DNA of 64,000 bases from Trichuris trichiura. Lineage: Eukaryota > Nematoda > Enoplea > Trichinellida > Trichuridae. Where the stretch lies: positions 2,046,001 to 2,110,000 of the forward strand of contig JBAJFE010000004.1 in assembly GCA_037903355.1 (NCBI GenBank), written 5' to 3'. The translations under genes and the position numbers were made by a program. A model generated the notes under the pieces. It was given only the letters and a program-made list of their open reading frames with translations, had not been told where the DNA came from and searched no databases. Below are positions 12,025 to 53,580 of this stretch, piece by piece (positions within the stretch are counted from its first letter, which is position 1; the number at the start of each line of letters is the position of its first letter).

Positions 12025-15000
12025 ATGGGGCGATACGCCTATTGGGTTTCCGTACCTCGGCTTTTGCTTCTGTTGATCTCGGTCGATCGCAGGCTATCGT
12101 TAACTGCCTATGACGGATCATTGCGGGTATCCTACGACGAATTGCTGCGCAATGCCTCGCGCTTCGAGATGACCGGTGTAACCGACTTCAAGGCGCTCAT
12201 GTTCGACAGCCCACGTAACCAAATTATAGTTGGCGCCAGGTACGTACTCCCATTTTTATCCCCCTTTTCACCGTATAATCGTAGCGCTTCTGCCAAGCTG
12301 TTTGTATAAAGCCAACTTTTCGATAACCATTCCCCAACTATCGTCCTTGCCATCCAGAAAGGTATTGGCGCGCGTTTTGCGCAGATATGGCCTAGCACGA
12401 GAGAAGACACTTTAAAATAAATTTTTAATTGCAATGCACATCGCCTCTTCGTCCCTATCGCAGCCGGCAAGTTTAGCTAACATTGCATACTGGCTCTAGC
12501 TGGCTGTTTGCGCAATGCCGCGCTTGTAATATTGTTTGCCGTTGTAGTTAGCGGTTGTAGCATTGGACTTTGAAACCTGCTGTCGGCTGCCCCGCAAACG
12601 CCAGCGTTTTGTTTGCTAAAAACAGCTTGAGGGCGCGCTAAAGCTTTTTTCCAAAGAGTAAACAGTCTTTGCATTTCCAATTACAGTAATACAATATAAT
12701 CAAGTACAATCTTTCAAAAAATATTTCCTTTCCCTCAACACCCTGCTTCACTCTTGATTCCTTAGCCTGTACTCAGCGTTTGAGGATGATATATTTGCCG
12801 CGTGTAAATGCGGCAATGATGGTATGCCCAAAGATGGCGCGTGCTTGGAAATTAATAATATCGCGGCTTGATTGCTCCCCAGCCGCCTGGAACTGTCGTT
12901 TTCTGGCGTAGGTCAACTTTGGTTAGCGGAGTGTTCCTTCTCGGCCGAATGATAAGTGTCAAAATTGACGGACAGCCGAACGGAGCTGCATCTGTCCTAC
13001 GCGCAAATGTGCCATGTTCATTACCCGAATGGCCTCATTCTGCCATCGGATTTGATGTTTTCTTTTTCGGGTTGACGAAAGCGCCACGCTACAACTCGTC
13101 ATCCTTTGGCAATTCGCTCCTTTTTCCCGTTGGTTGATGGAATTTGGTTGATATCAAGTTTGGAAAGCGCAATGAGCTCCCGTCCGTTCAATTGATCCGC
13201 CAGCCGCTAGTCTTCTTGTTTTACGCAATATTTTTTCCATCGGCACCTGTTTTAAAACTATCATTTTCAAGTTGAACGCTGAAGCGTAGTTGCGCGCGCG
13301 CACGTAGCTTTTTTTTCTTCGCTTTAAGCGGAATTTAAATTTTAACTCCGACCTATCGGAATTGTTGCCAAAGGCTGCGGTCAATTTACTAGTTGGCAAA
13401 GCTTAGCGTAGCGATTGATTCAAAAATGAAATGCTCCAAGAAAGATGAATCGACCGGTCGCTAAGCGCCCTTGCAAGTTGCTGCGCCGCATCCGAGAGTG
13501 GGAAAACGATTAAAGCGGACCTGTTTAAACTCATTAATCAATATTGTACTTATGACGCGTTAAGTTCGGGGAAAACTTTTCGTCAGCAAAATTAACCCCA
13601 TTAGCACTTAAACCGCGGTTGCCGAGCTAATCATTTGACAGCCGAATTGTCTGCTATTAATAAATCACGTTACGTACGTTTGATTGGTCTTTTTTTTGTA
13701 GGGACGTTGTTTTTCGCATCCATCAGGATACGATGGTCACCTTGGAGCGGCTTGACTTGCCGGCGCCGATGTCAAAAATCGACAGATGCCAAATGTTGGG
13801 ACGCCCAGCTGTAATGACGTTTTTTAAAATATTTAAATTTTGGACAAGTCGAGTAAAAGTGTTCTTGTTTTACAGGAGGTATGTCACAATTTTATTCGGG
13901 TATTGGCTCCTGAACCGGGTGGACAGCAAGTGCTGGTTTGCGGAACGGACGCGTTTAAGCCTTCGTGTTCGATTCGCCAAATGAATGACCTCCGAAAGGG
14001 AACGCCTTTAAGTCAGGAGGGCATTGGTTTTGTGCCTTACGATCCTGAGTACAATTTCACGTACGTCGCGGACATAAACGGTCAGTTCTTCGCCGGTATA
14101 CCGCTCGACTTTACTGGCGACGACTTTGCCATCGTTCGAATTCGTCCAGTGGATATGTTGCTTAGAACGAGAAGACCCGGTCGTACGTTGCTTTATGGTG
14201 ACTTTCCTTTTACGTTGTTTTCTTTATTATTGGTTAATCATTTTTGGCTCTTATCAGATCCGACCTTCGTCGCTGCCTACGAAATCGGCGAATTCATCTA
14301 TTTCTTTTTCCACGAAACGGCCATAGAAGATATTGCCTTCGAACAGGTGCTTAATTTTTGTTCTTATTCCTGTCGATGTAATAGAAATAGTTTTTTTTAG
14401 CCGGATCGTCGATCGAGGTTTTTCGCGCGGGATACTTATTCTCGAGTGGCGCGGGTGTGCAAAGACGAACCCGGACCTACAAAGTCAAGCGACGATATGG
14501 TGAGGAGAGAGTAGTAGAAAAATTGACATCGTCAAAACATTGCCTATTGTCCAGTGGTTCACGACGTTCAGCAAAGCTCGTCTGGTCTGTATAACAGCCG
14601 GCGGTCAACTGTTCGACAACGTACAATCCGTAGACTTTGTACGCGAAGAAGGCCTGTTCTACGCCGTCTTTACCGCCTCCAAGTGAGTTGACTCATCCTT
14701 TTGACGACCTGTCTATCGTAGCTGTACGAAACGACCTTCCATTTGTCAAGTGACATTGAAGGATGGAATAAAAAATGAACCGGACTGAAGAAACGCCTTA
14801 CTTTTTCCCGTTTTATTTTAGGCGTCATATAATGGGATCGGCCATTTGTCATTACAAACTTACCGACATTGAAGCGGTATTCAAGGGACCAGCTTTGTTT
14901 AAAGGCGAAGGAAGTACTTGCTGGCTGTCCAGACCGAATCCCTCTCCCGATCACGTGGTCAGTAGTCGTAGGTTTCCGTATCGCATTCCGTTAAGGGTTG

Positions 15001-17545
15001 TCCGTTTTTGTTTAGTGCCTACGCTACGGTAACTACGACAGATACAGCAACCAAAAATACATTATGGAAAAAGCTGTACTACCATTGCTCAACAGATCGC
15101 TACGAGACGTCCAGTCCGACCAGTGCGCTGCCCAATAGCCTGTAACCTATTTGTAAGAAGGAATGTCGTTTCCTCTTTTCAGGTATGTGAAAATCGCTGT
15201 CGATTCGGTGGAAGTGAGAAACGTTGGCACTGCTTACGTTCTTTTCGTCCTGGAAGCTTCCGGCACGTTGAAAAAGTACTCCCATTTGCCCGACGAGAAG
15301 GAGCTGTGCTTGCTGGAGGTGATCGAATTGAAAAAGGAAGGCGACAACGTCAGAATCTTCAATATGCAACTTCATAAAGAAAAAAGAGCGCTTTTCTTCA
15401 CGATGGACAAACGCCTATTGCGCATACCGTTGGAACGATGCTCGCGGCATGCCAGCGAGGAAAGATGCATTGGCGCCAAGGATCCGTACTGCGGATGGAG
15501 TAGAGCGACTAAAAGGTGTACCGCCACGCGTGGACCGCTTGATCCGGACCACGAATGGGTTCAGTTGATCGACGGTTGTCCAACTATGCGTTTTCCGGGT
15601 AATAAACTTGGCTAAACCTTAAAGAAGTTTATTCCCTCGATTTTCAGTACACGGACAGTACGGTCTATGGAGTGAATGGGCCGTATGCTCTTGGAAGCCT
15701 ACATACTCGGAGAATTGTCTATGTCGCGTAAGGAACTGTGACAGTCCGGCACCAAAGTTTGGCGGTCGACAATGCGAAGGACCTAAAATTGAAGTGAACA
15801 ACTGCACCGTTCATGGGCGATGGACTGGATGGGGTATTTGGTCTTCCTGCAGCGCCACCTGCGGCATATCATCCCGTCATCGTTATCGTTACTGTTCCAA
15901 TCCGGCGCCTGACTATGGTGGGCGTCCATGCAGTGGTCCAGGCGTACAGCACGAATACTGCGACGTGCCGCCTTGTCCCAGTATGTCATTTCATTGAACT
16001 TGCCTTTTTGATCGTAGCTTCCAATATAGTGCCTGCGCCTCTAAGGCGAAATGGTCAGTGGTCAGCTTGGACTCCATGGAAACCATGCAGTAAAAAATGC
16101 GGAGGCGGCTTTCGAAAACGGACTCGCTCTTGCGACAATCCCTCTCCTATGAACGGCGGCGACAACTGCTTGGGAAGCAGTCAGGAATTCGAAAGTTGCG
16201 GCGACCAGCAGTGCGAAGGTAGACCAGTTTTAAAAATGGCTTTCAAACAAGGACTCACATACTGTACATTTACGCAGAGGTTGTTCGCGTGTCCGAATGG
16301 ACTCAGTGGGGAAAAATTGACGAAACGTCAAGCGGCGGACTGTTGCATCAGCGTTATCGATTCTCATGTTCAGCTCGCTTGCCCAATCCGGACGATTTGG
16401 TAATGAAGCCATTAACGGTGGAGGAGAAAGTATGCGCTCCGTGGATAACTAACTGCGCCGATCTAAGTAAGAGAAATGGACTCCCGCCGATATGGAAAAA
16501 AATCTTTTTAAAAAACACTCCGCAAGTTAAGCTTAAAAGTTTAATTTGCAATTTGTTAGCGCGCGAAAAAAATGTAAGGAAAAATCGTTTTGAAAAAATG
16601 GAGGCAAATTTTGTAGGCATTTCTCCAGCCGCGTCCAGCGCTCATTGGTCAGTATGGTCGGAATGGTCAGTTTGCACGAGGGTTTGCGGTTCGGGTACGC
16701 AGAACAGGCAGCGTTTATGCATGTCGACCAACGTGGAAGAGACGGGACCGATCCGCTGCATTGGGCCAACAAAGGAGACAAGATTATGCAATGTTAAACC
16801 GTGTACGGGAACGCAGGTCGACTTCAATACGCTAAGCCGAGATCCAACCTCGTCGTGGTCTTGTTGGAGCGACTTTACCGAGTGTAGCGCCACCTGCGGT
16901 GAAGCGGTTAAACAGCGATGGCGCGTTTGCAATGGAGCGCAAGAATGCGTTGGAGAAAGTCAGCAAACGATCGCATGTCGTTTGCGGGAATGTCCCGCCG
17001 GCGAAGAATCAACGACTTGGTCGGCTTGGTCGAGATGCAACGAGTTGAATCTTCGCGTTCGCATGCAAGTATGCCCAAATATGGAAGTATGCGGCGACGA
17101 ACCAGACTTTGAAATACAAAGATGCGGAATTGGAGACGAGGATGTCGAAGGTGTCGCCGGCAACGCTATGCATATTCGCCAGAGTCGCCAAGACAACACA
17201 ATGCTGCTCATAGTGTCCGTAATTGGTAGTATTATTATTGTTGTTTTGTTGGTATTGTTGTTTGTTTGTTGCGCAAGAGTATTTCCTGGTGTTTGCGGCC
17301 GATGCTGTTTGGTAAGAAAGCGAGGTGACATACCTCAACGGCCGTCGACTCCGTCAACAAAGTTCAACATTTACACTCCGCCGCCTTCGTTACGCAACGG
17401 CCGTTCTCAAACGCCAAATCTTATTATGAATCCGTTGAGTAGGTTTTCGGCCAAAGACGAATTGGAAGGTTTAACCGAAGAGGAGACGGCGTTGACGTTG
17501 AAGAGAAATATGCTCACAAGTTTGAACACAAAAGACTACATGTAA
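12025..17545 (+). CDS. Class 5 semaphorin (Sema, PSI, seven thrombospondin repeats, TM)
   Basis: Thirteen exons stay in phase: 12025-12239, 13702-13810, 13876-14197, 14258-14346, 14401-14499, 14555-14682, 14822-14957, 15016-15122, 15183-15598, 15648-15980, 16030-16218, 16278-16466, 16629-17545, giving about 1082 residues (human SEMA5A is 1074). A short hydrophobic leader precedes the Sema propeller (landmarks SYDELL, NFIRVL, YFFFHETA, RVARVC, GSAICHYKL). The PSI domain is CSRHASEERC...DPYCGW, then seven TSP1-type repeats (WSSCSATCG, WKPCSKKCGGG, WSVCTRVCG, CSATCGEA and three divergent). A membrane helix (about 969-990) and a 92-residue cytoplasmic tail follow. It should act at the cell surface as a plexin-family axon or cell guidance cue, with TSP repeats possibly binding proteoglycans. 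The acceptor at 16029 could instead be 16017, and the donor of the eighth exon is one of two close choices. Confidence 0.93.
12240..13701 (+). other. Semaphorin intron 1 (1.46 kb)
   Basis: Separates the signal/Sema N-terminus from the exon starting RDVVFRIHQ. It is the only long intron of this gene. I see no exon, repeat or RNA gene inside; open frames at 12868-13137 and on the minus strand lack family features. Confidence 0.7.
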
Positions 17546-18904
17546 AACTTGACTGTTTGCGTGCGTTCGGTCTTCCGCCCAAATGCACGTTGGTTATATC
17601 GTCCATTATTGGTACCCAAATTTACAAGAACATCCCAGTGATGCGTACCGTTACAGGTTTGCTTTAACTTGTTTTACCTTGTACAGCGTTTTGAAAGGTT
17701 GTACGCCTTTGGGGCGTTGCGTCCATTCGAACCTCTTTTAAAGTACGATTGTTTAGTTTTCTGTACTCTTTATACACTGCTGTTTTTTGTGTGCCTAATT
17801 TCCAAAATGAACATATTATTATTTGCATAAAGTGCCTTTCGTTCAAAGCTGAGTCAGCTGTTTAATTTATTGCCAGTCTCCTTGGGGTGATTAGAAGGTT
17901 TTCCTAGGCAGACGCCTTTAAAGTCAAAGTGGTCATTGTCTTCACGTTGGGTCTATGATGATCGGTTGTAGTTTTGTTAATTATCTTCAGTAAGAAGTTC
18001 GTTAATTACATGAAGAGTTTAGGTATGTTAACTTTTATTACTACAAGTACTACCGTTGAATATTACTTAATTAAATATTTTATCCTTAATGCTTTACGCT
18101 TCAAAAATGTCAGCAAAAGTGACTTGCTAAAGTGGGATAGTTTACCGCCTTCAGCTGTGCTGGATGGCGGTCTTTTGTTCTATTGATTATTAATTCATAT
18201 TTATGTTATAGTACTATTGACTGTTGTTGAATTGTGTAAATTTTTTTCAACAGCTATTGACAACTGGTAAGAATGTTTTGATGTCCGAAGCTGTCTGGAC
18301 TGAGCGGCGTAGAACGCTCGTGCTGTAAACGCGTTATGTTAATAAACTTTTATGATAATAAACTTTTTATTTTTACCAATAGCCATCGCTTGTTGAAAAA
18401 AACAATCGCTACGAAGCATCTATTAATTAGCTTGTCTACGCTGGAAATATTTAAAATCAGTTTCACTTCCTTCTGAGCGAGATGACTATGATATGTTGAG
18501 ATCTGTATTGAATTCCAGAATTAACGTTGCGTACGTGCTTTACATTTACTACATTTACCTACTGGTGTATTTACCCAGCTTACGTAATCGACGCTGTTAA
18601 TTGCGAGATAATTGGTAAAGTGAAAGTGTAGCAGTGTGCTTGCTTTAACGGTGCGCATAGCGGATGTCTGCGTAGGCAGAGACCATTCTTTCTTGGAGAA
18701 ATAATTCAAATGGCGGCAGTGTACATGAAAAAGATAAACAACTTCTTGATGACGTTTCTTCTGCTTTTCCGACTCGAACAAATATAAAGTGCACACCGCA
18801 TTGGCGCCTTATTTACTCAAATTCTGAATTGAGGAAATAGTCTGCTGTTTCCACTGGGATAGATCGAAGGCAAATACTGTTAATATAAGGGCGTAGCTTC
18901 TGCG
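17546..18904. other. Semaphorin 3' flank, no gene seen
   Basis: AT-rich sequence with AATAAA signals near 18340 and 18357 on the plus strand, which could end the semaphorin transcript. Nothing else is recognised. Confidence 0.5.
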
Positions 18905-19327
18905 ATGACGGCATTCGAAATGCAGGCGGTACGCACGCTTTCGCTTGTTTTCCTTTGCTTGAGTGTTTCCTACTGCGGACGAACAAGGATTCCAAGCCAT
19001 GCAGAGGTCGATATGGCTTATGCACTTTTGAATGTGGCATTTCCACCCTGCAGAGGACCCGTCAAAGTCGTGTATCGAATTGATAAGTTTGACTACAACG
19101 AGAAGGATGATAAATTTACTCTAAGGTTTATGGCGGTGGATTCGATGTGCCAAACAGTAAGAGTTTTGACTCACTGACAATTTAATGATAGTCATTTTTA
19201 GCTCCCTATCGGTAAGAATCGAACGGATTGCCCACGAATGAGTAATCCAACTGAAGAGAATTTCACGTACCTCATTGGAAATGTAAATAACCAGCAGTGG
19301 ATATCTCGTCTTGGGTGGCAGCTTTAG
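18905..19327 (+). CDS. Small secreted protein, cystatin/cathelin-like
   Basis: Exon 1 (18905-19156) encodes a leader with a clear hydrophobic core (LSLVFLCLSVSYC) and then SHAEVDMAYALLNVAF. A 45-nt intron follows and exon 2 starts at 19202 with LPIGKNRTDC, ending at TAG 19325-19327 for about 125 residues. The layout (helix with A-LLN, a strand ending FTLRFMAVDSMC, then a second cysteine about 12 residues on) recalls the cystatin/cathelin fold, but the inhibitory QxVxG loop is absent, so protease inhibition cannot be claimed. The tail is uncertain: a 45-nt segment (GTAAAT...TTTAG, ending at 19327) could be a second intron, replacing the last 14 residues with a different short tail. The name is a suggestion from shape only. 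Confidence 0.55.
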
Positions 19328-21330
19328 GAGACCCACAGCAGACGAGTTTCTCGAAATTGACCGCTGAATTGTCTTTACTGTGTTGACGACCACTAAAGTC
19401 AGTCTATATTAATCGATTTTTAAGTTCGTCAAATGCTGTTTGGATAACGGCCGCATTATCGTGATTTAAACGTATGCAAATAAGTAGTCAAACTTTCTAT
19501 CTTCCAGTATATTGGCAAAGCTCTCTTCTAAACAGCCATTGTCCGAGAATGGCTAAAGTGTTTATTGTAAGTGGCAACACTTCGACAACATTTGTGCTAT
19601 AAAATCAGAATGCAAAGTCGCTTCGCAAACTGTTAAAAGTGGCCGTTCGTTGTGTCGATTCTGAATTGTTGAAAATAAAAACTCGCTCATTAAAAGCGCA
19701 CATGCAACTTGAAACGAAAAGCGTCTGACTTCATTAGAATTAATGATAAGTAAGCACAAGCTCTTATCGCAGCGTATGTTCGAAGTTAAGGAACGAACTT
19801 AGAAAAAACGCACGCAGCGGAAGGCGAGTTAAGATCACGTTTGAATGAAGATGTTTTGGACTCCCCCGTACAAAACAGCAATCTGGACACTACCCGCGCA
19901 TTTCAGCCTGTATGTTTTAAATCGCCTTTGCTTTAATTATAATGCGCACAAGCAATAATGCCAAGAAAAATTTCTGCCTTTGTTCAGTATGGGCGTCATC
20001 TTAAGCGTCATTGCTCCACATAGGGCAGCGACTAGGTAACTCTTCCAGTACTTCAGGACCGCTTTTGGTTAAGCAACATAAGGGAAATAGATGTAATAAC
20101 TTCACTTTGCATCCTTCTCTGTCGTAAGGTATGCCTTCTTTACTGTTTATGTCTCTGCATAATTATTAGGAGAATTACTGCACGACGCCTACAGCAGAGA
20201 GGTTACAAACTATCTGATACTAAGCAATTTGCGTAGATAATCCTTATCCTCTGAATTTCAATCGAGTTTTGAATGCGTCTTTGCCGAACAGCATTTAAAC
20301 AGTCACTTCATTTACTATTGAGCATATGCACTTTCTCCACTATGTCAGATTTAAATTTAGGACAATAGGAATAGATAAATACAGTAGGATCATTGTTTAC
20401 ATTCTAAATGAGCAGATATGACGTTGCAAAAGATTTCTTGATATATGAATGAGAGCTCAGCTGGTCCAGCTGCATCTGCTGGACAACTCTATTGAATAAT
20501 TGACAAAAGCATTCATAAACATCTTTGAATGTACATGCAGTTCAGTCGCTGCATCGTTACTACTGCATGATTTGTGTAAGATCGTCGCGGCGAGAATTCC
20601 CGCTGGCATGAGGGCAATAGGGGACACCAGATGAATGGCGGTGTTATGCTTAAATGCTGACAGCATAGCAATAGCGATTTAAAAAACCGCAAGGCTTTTA
20701 ATTTTTTTGAAATCAGTTTCAAGTCATCAATCGTAGGGGCTTTTGTCATGCAATGAAGAAAATGGCAGAAAATGAACAATCTGTTCAAAGACGTATGACT
20801 AGTGTGAAAATGCTGACAGTGTATCAATTTTAAAAATTCAATAAATTTTCTACTTGTCCCGCGCAAGAGTAAACAAGCTGCTTTCTCGTTGGCAGTGAAG
20901 CGCACGCTAAAATGTTTGTTAGTTCAAGTTAGTAAAGCGATTCTAAATAGTATTGTCAACCGCTACGTTTGCCGTATGCTAGTTGTGTTTTACTACGTTT
21001 AAAATGTATTTCTGTATTTTTTTCGCCAAAGGGTGCTAGAAAAGTTCGGCTAAAGTTAAATATTAGCTGCATTTAAGCATGGGCGCAAAATTTTGTAACT
21101 TTTTAAATTAATATCAACACCAGATTGCTGCAATTCTTTCGCCCGCATTTTTAGCACTAAAACACCTGCTGATTAAAAAGCAGTACGATCGAGCTAATTC
21201 AAATATTTGAATACTGTATTTAAAAAAAGAAGGTACTTGCTATTACGGTACTTTTAGCGTCAAGTTCGCTAGATACAGTATTGCTAAGTTAAATGTTCTC
21301 CACTTTGAATCGGCGGGCACGTTGTAGTTC
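19328..21330. other. Intergenic, no gene seen
   Basis: AT-rich. Open frames here are short and without motifs. No repeat or RNA gene was recognised. Confidence 0.5.
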
Positions 21331-22224
21331 ATGCCCTTTTGTTTTCGTCGACTGTCCCTGTCACGACTGCTTTTGCTTTTCTTAGGAGCGAATTTTTGCA
21401 TTTTGTTGCTTTTCCGACTGGCGCACGACGACGAATCGCCAAAGCCATGGTCGTTTCGATTGCTAAGGCGCGAAAGTGCGTCGCCGTCGGAGAGATCTCT
21501 ATTTAAGCACCATTTGTGCGTTGTTGTTCCATTTCGCAATCGGTTTAACGAGTTGGTCGTTTTCGTACCGCACATTCATCGCTTTTTGCTTGCTCAAAAT
21601 CTCGGCAAATTTTCCGTCATTGTTGTCAACCAGCGCGACCGCTTCAGGTTCAATCGTGCCTCTCTGATCAACGTGGGTTTTTTCGAAAGCCGTTTGGAAG
21701 GATGCGATTATTTTGCCATGCACGACGTAGACTTGCTGCCTTTGAATTTGAATCTCAGTTACGGTTTTCCGGACACGGGAGTTTATCATGTATCCTCTCC
21801 GGAATACCATCCGCTTTATCACTACAACAAATATATTGGCGGTATATTGGTTGTTACGCTGGACGCGTTCGACTTGGTTAATGGCATGTCCAACAAATAC
21901 TGGGGTTGGGGTCTGGAAGACGACGAATTCTTTCTGCGTCTCGTCGAGCACGGACTGAAGGTATCACGGCCCTCCAATCTAGCTACGAATTCAAGCAATA
22001 GTTTTCGCCACATACACGACGAAAAGTTGCATAAACGGGATATGCGCCGCCTTGGAAATCAGGCGGTTGAAACGCGGAAAAGGGACCGCAAAACCGGGCT
22101 TCACACGTTGAAGTACCGCGTCATTGATCGGGTACAAATGGCCATTTCTGGTTTCCAGTTTTTACTAGTTAACGTTGCATTACATTGTGACATCAAGTCG
22201 ACGCCTTGGTGCATTCGAAAGTAA
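21331..22224 (+). CDS. sqv-3: Beta-1,4-galactosyltransferase 7 (xylosylprotein galactosyltransferase I)
   Basis: A single uninterrupted frame of 297 residues starting at the only suitable ATG. It is a type II Golgi enzyme: a membrane anchor at about 11-30 with a basic N-terminal side, then the GT7 catalytic domain. Key motifs are VVPFRNRF (66-72), NQRDRFRFNRASLINVGF, the metal-binding DVD (132-134), HPLYHY, GWGLEDDEF (192-200) and FRHIHD (225-230); it ends in TPWC like its relatives. The enzyme adds the first galactose to xylose in the glycosaminoglycan linker, needed for chondroitin and heparan sulfate chains. In C. elegans this is sqv-3. It is intronless, while neighbouring genes are intron-rich. 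Confidence 0.93.
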   Translation: MPFCFRRLSLSRLLLLFLGANFCILLLFRLAHDDESPKPWSFRLLRRESASPSERSLFKHHLCVVVPFRNRFNELVVFVPHIHRFLLAQNLGKFSVIVVNQRDRFRFNRASLINVGFFESRLEGCDYFAMHDVDLLPLNLNLSYGFPDTGVYHVSSPEYHPLYHYNKYIGGILVVTLDAFDLVNGMSNKYWGWGLEDDEFFLRLVEHGLKVSRPSNLATNSSNSFRHIHDEKLHKRDMRRLGNQAVETRKRDRKTGLHTLKYRVIDRVQMAISGFQFLLVNVALHCDIKSTPWCIRK

Positions 22225-23177
22225 TGTGCAATAAAGCTTCCAGCAAACCTCACTGGCTTACAGTTGAATGTAATAAATCAAGTTAAAGCGAAAACTTTGT
22301 ATGTGATTATACAGCAGCTATTTGTTTATAAGAACAGAAATATTTTTAATAAAAGCAGATCGTAGCGATGAACGTATGCAGTAGAAAGAACAATATTTTT
22401 TTTACAGTTAGGCTTTCTATATTCTCAAAACAGCGATTTAATATTGCGCTATAAGAGTACAAATAATTTTACAGTCAATGCGCCACTTACGGCAGAGTTT
22501 GTTTGGATGAAACGCTGCTTTAATCTCTCAAGTACAAACATCTTGCAGTTACAGTACAACTTTATAATGCAATTCATTCTATTGAATTAAAACTTTCGTT
22601 AAGCGTTGCGGTTTTAGCAATTTTTGCATATATTTTTAGACGAACATAATATTAAAGCCTTAAACAATGAATAACTACTCCTTAGCTTAAATAGGCTATG
22701 TTTTTGCTTTGAGTGAGTTAAATCCCGTGAAACCGGCATCTTCGAAATGGATGATAAACTTAATGTTTTCTTTTTGCTGATAAAACTTTTTTGTTTTGTT
22801 TTCGAGCCTTTAGTCTAAAACAAACCGAATATACTGCGACATTTTATTATGGCGTATTGCAGACGCGCAGGCGAAAACTTCTGAGCATTCGCAAATTAAA
22901 AACTTAAATTTTTACGCTAGTACAAAGCTTTCGTCAAGAGAGCTGCTCGGAAAAGCGTCGGGATCGATTATCCTATTGCGAAAATGACGTGCTGTTTTAA
23001 ATGCTTACCTGCGTATACAAAAGTCTTACTGTAAAGAATGATCTCTTGTGGCAGACGTCTGAGTACAACGATTTAAGAATGATTTTCAATTAATCTTGCT
23101 GATTTTGAAAGCGTTTAGCCTTTTGGCAGAAGTGCTAACGCGTATATACGTTGCGTACAAAGGGCGTTCTTTTCGCC
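22225..23177. other. Short intergenic region before neurobeachin
   Basis: Contains the sqv-3 3' end and must hold the neurobeachin promoter and 5' UTR unless an upstream exon lies further left. AT-rich; no TATA or initiator can be assigned with confidence. Confidence 0.5.
22272..22277 (+). terminator. Candidate poly(A) signal of sqv-3
   Basis: AATAAA 48 nt past the stop. Another AATAAA at 22230-22235 begins only five bases after the stop codon; use of that one would leave a 3' UTR of a few tens of bases. Confidence 0.4.
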
Positions 23178-53580
<30,403 letters not shown>

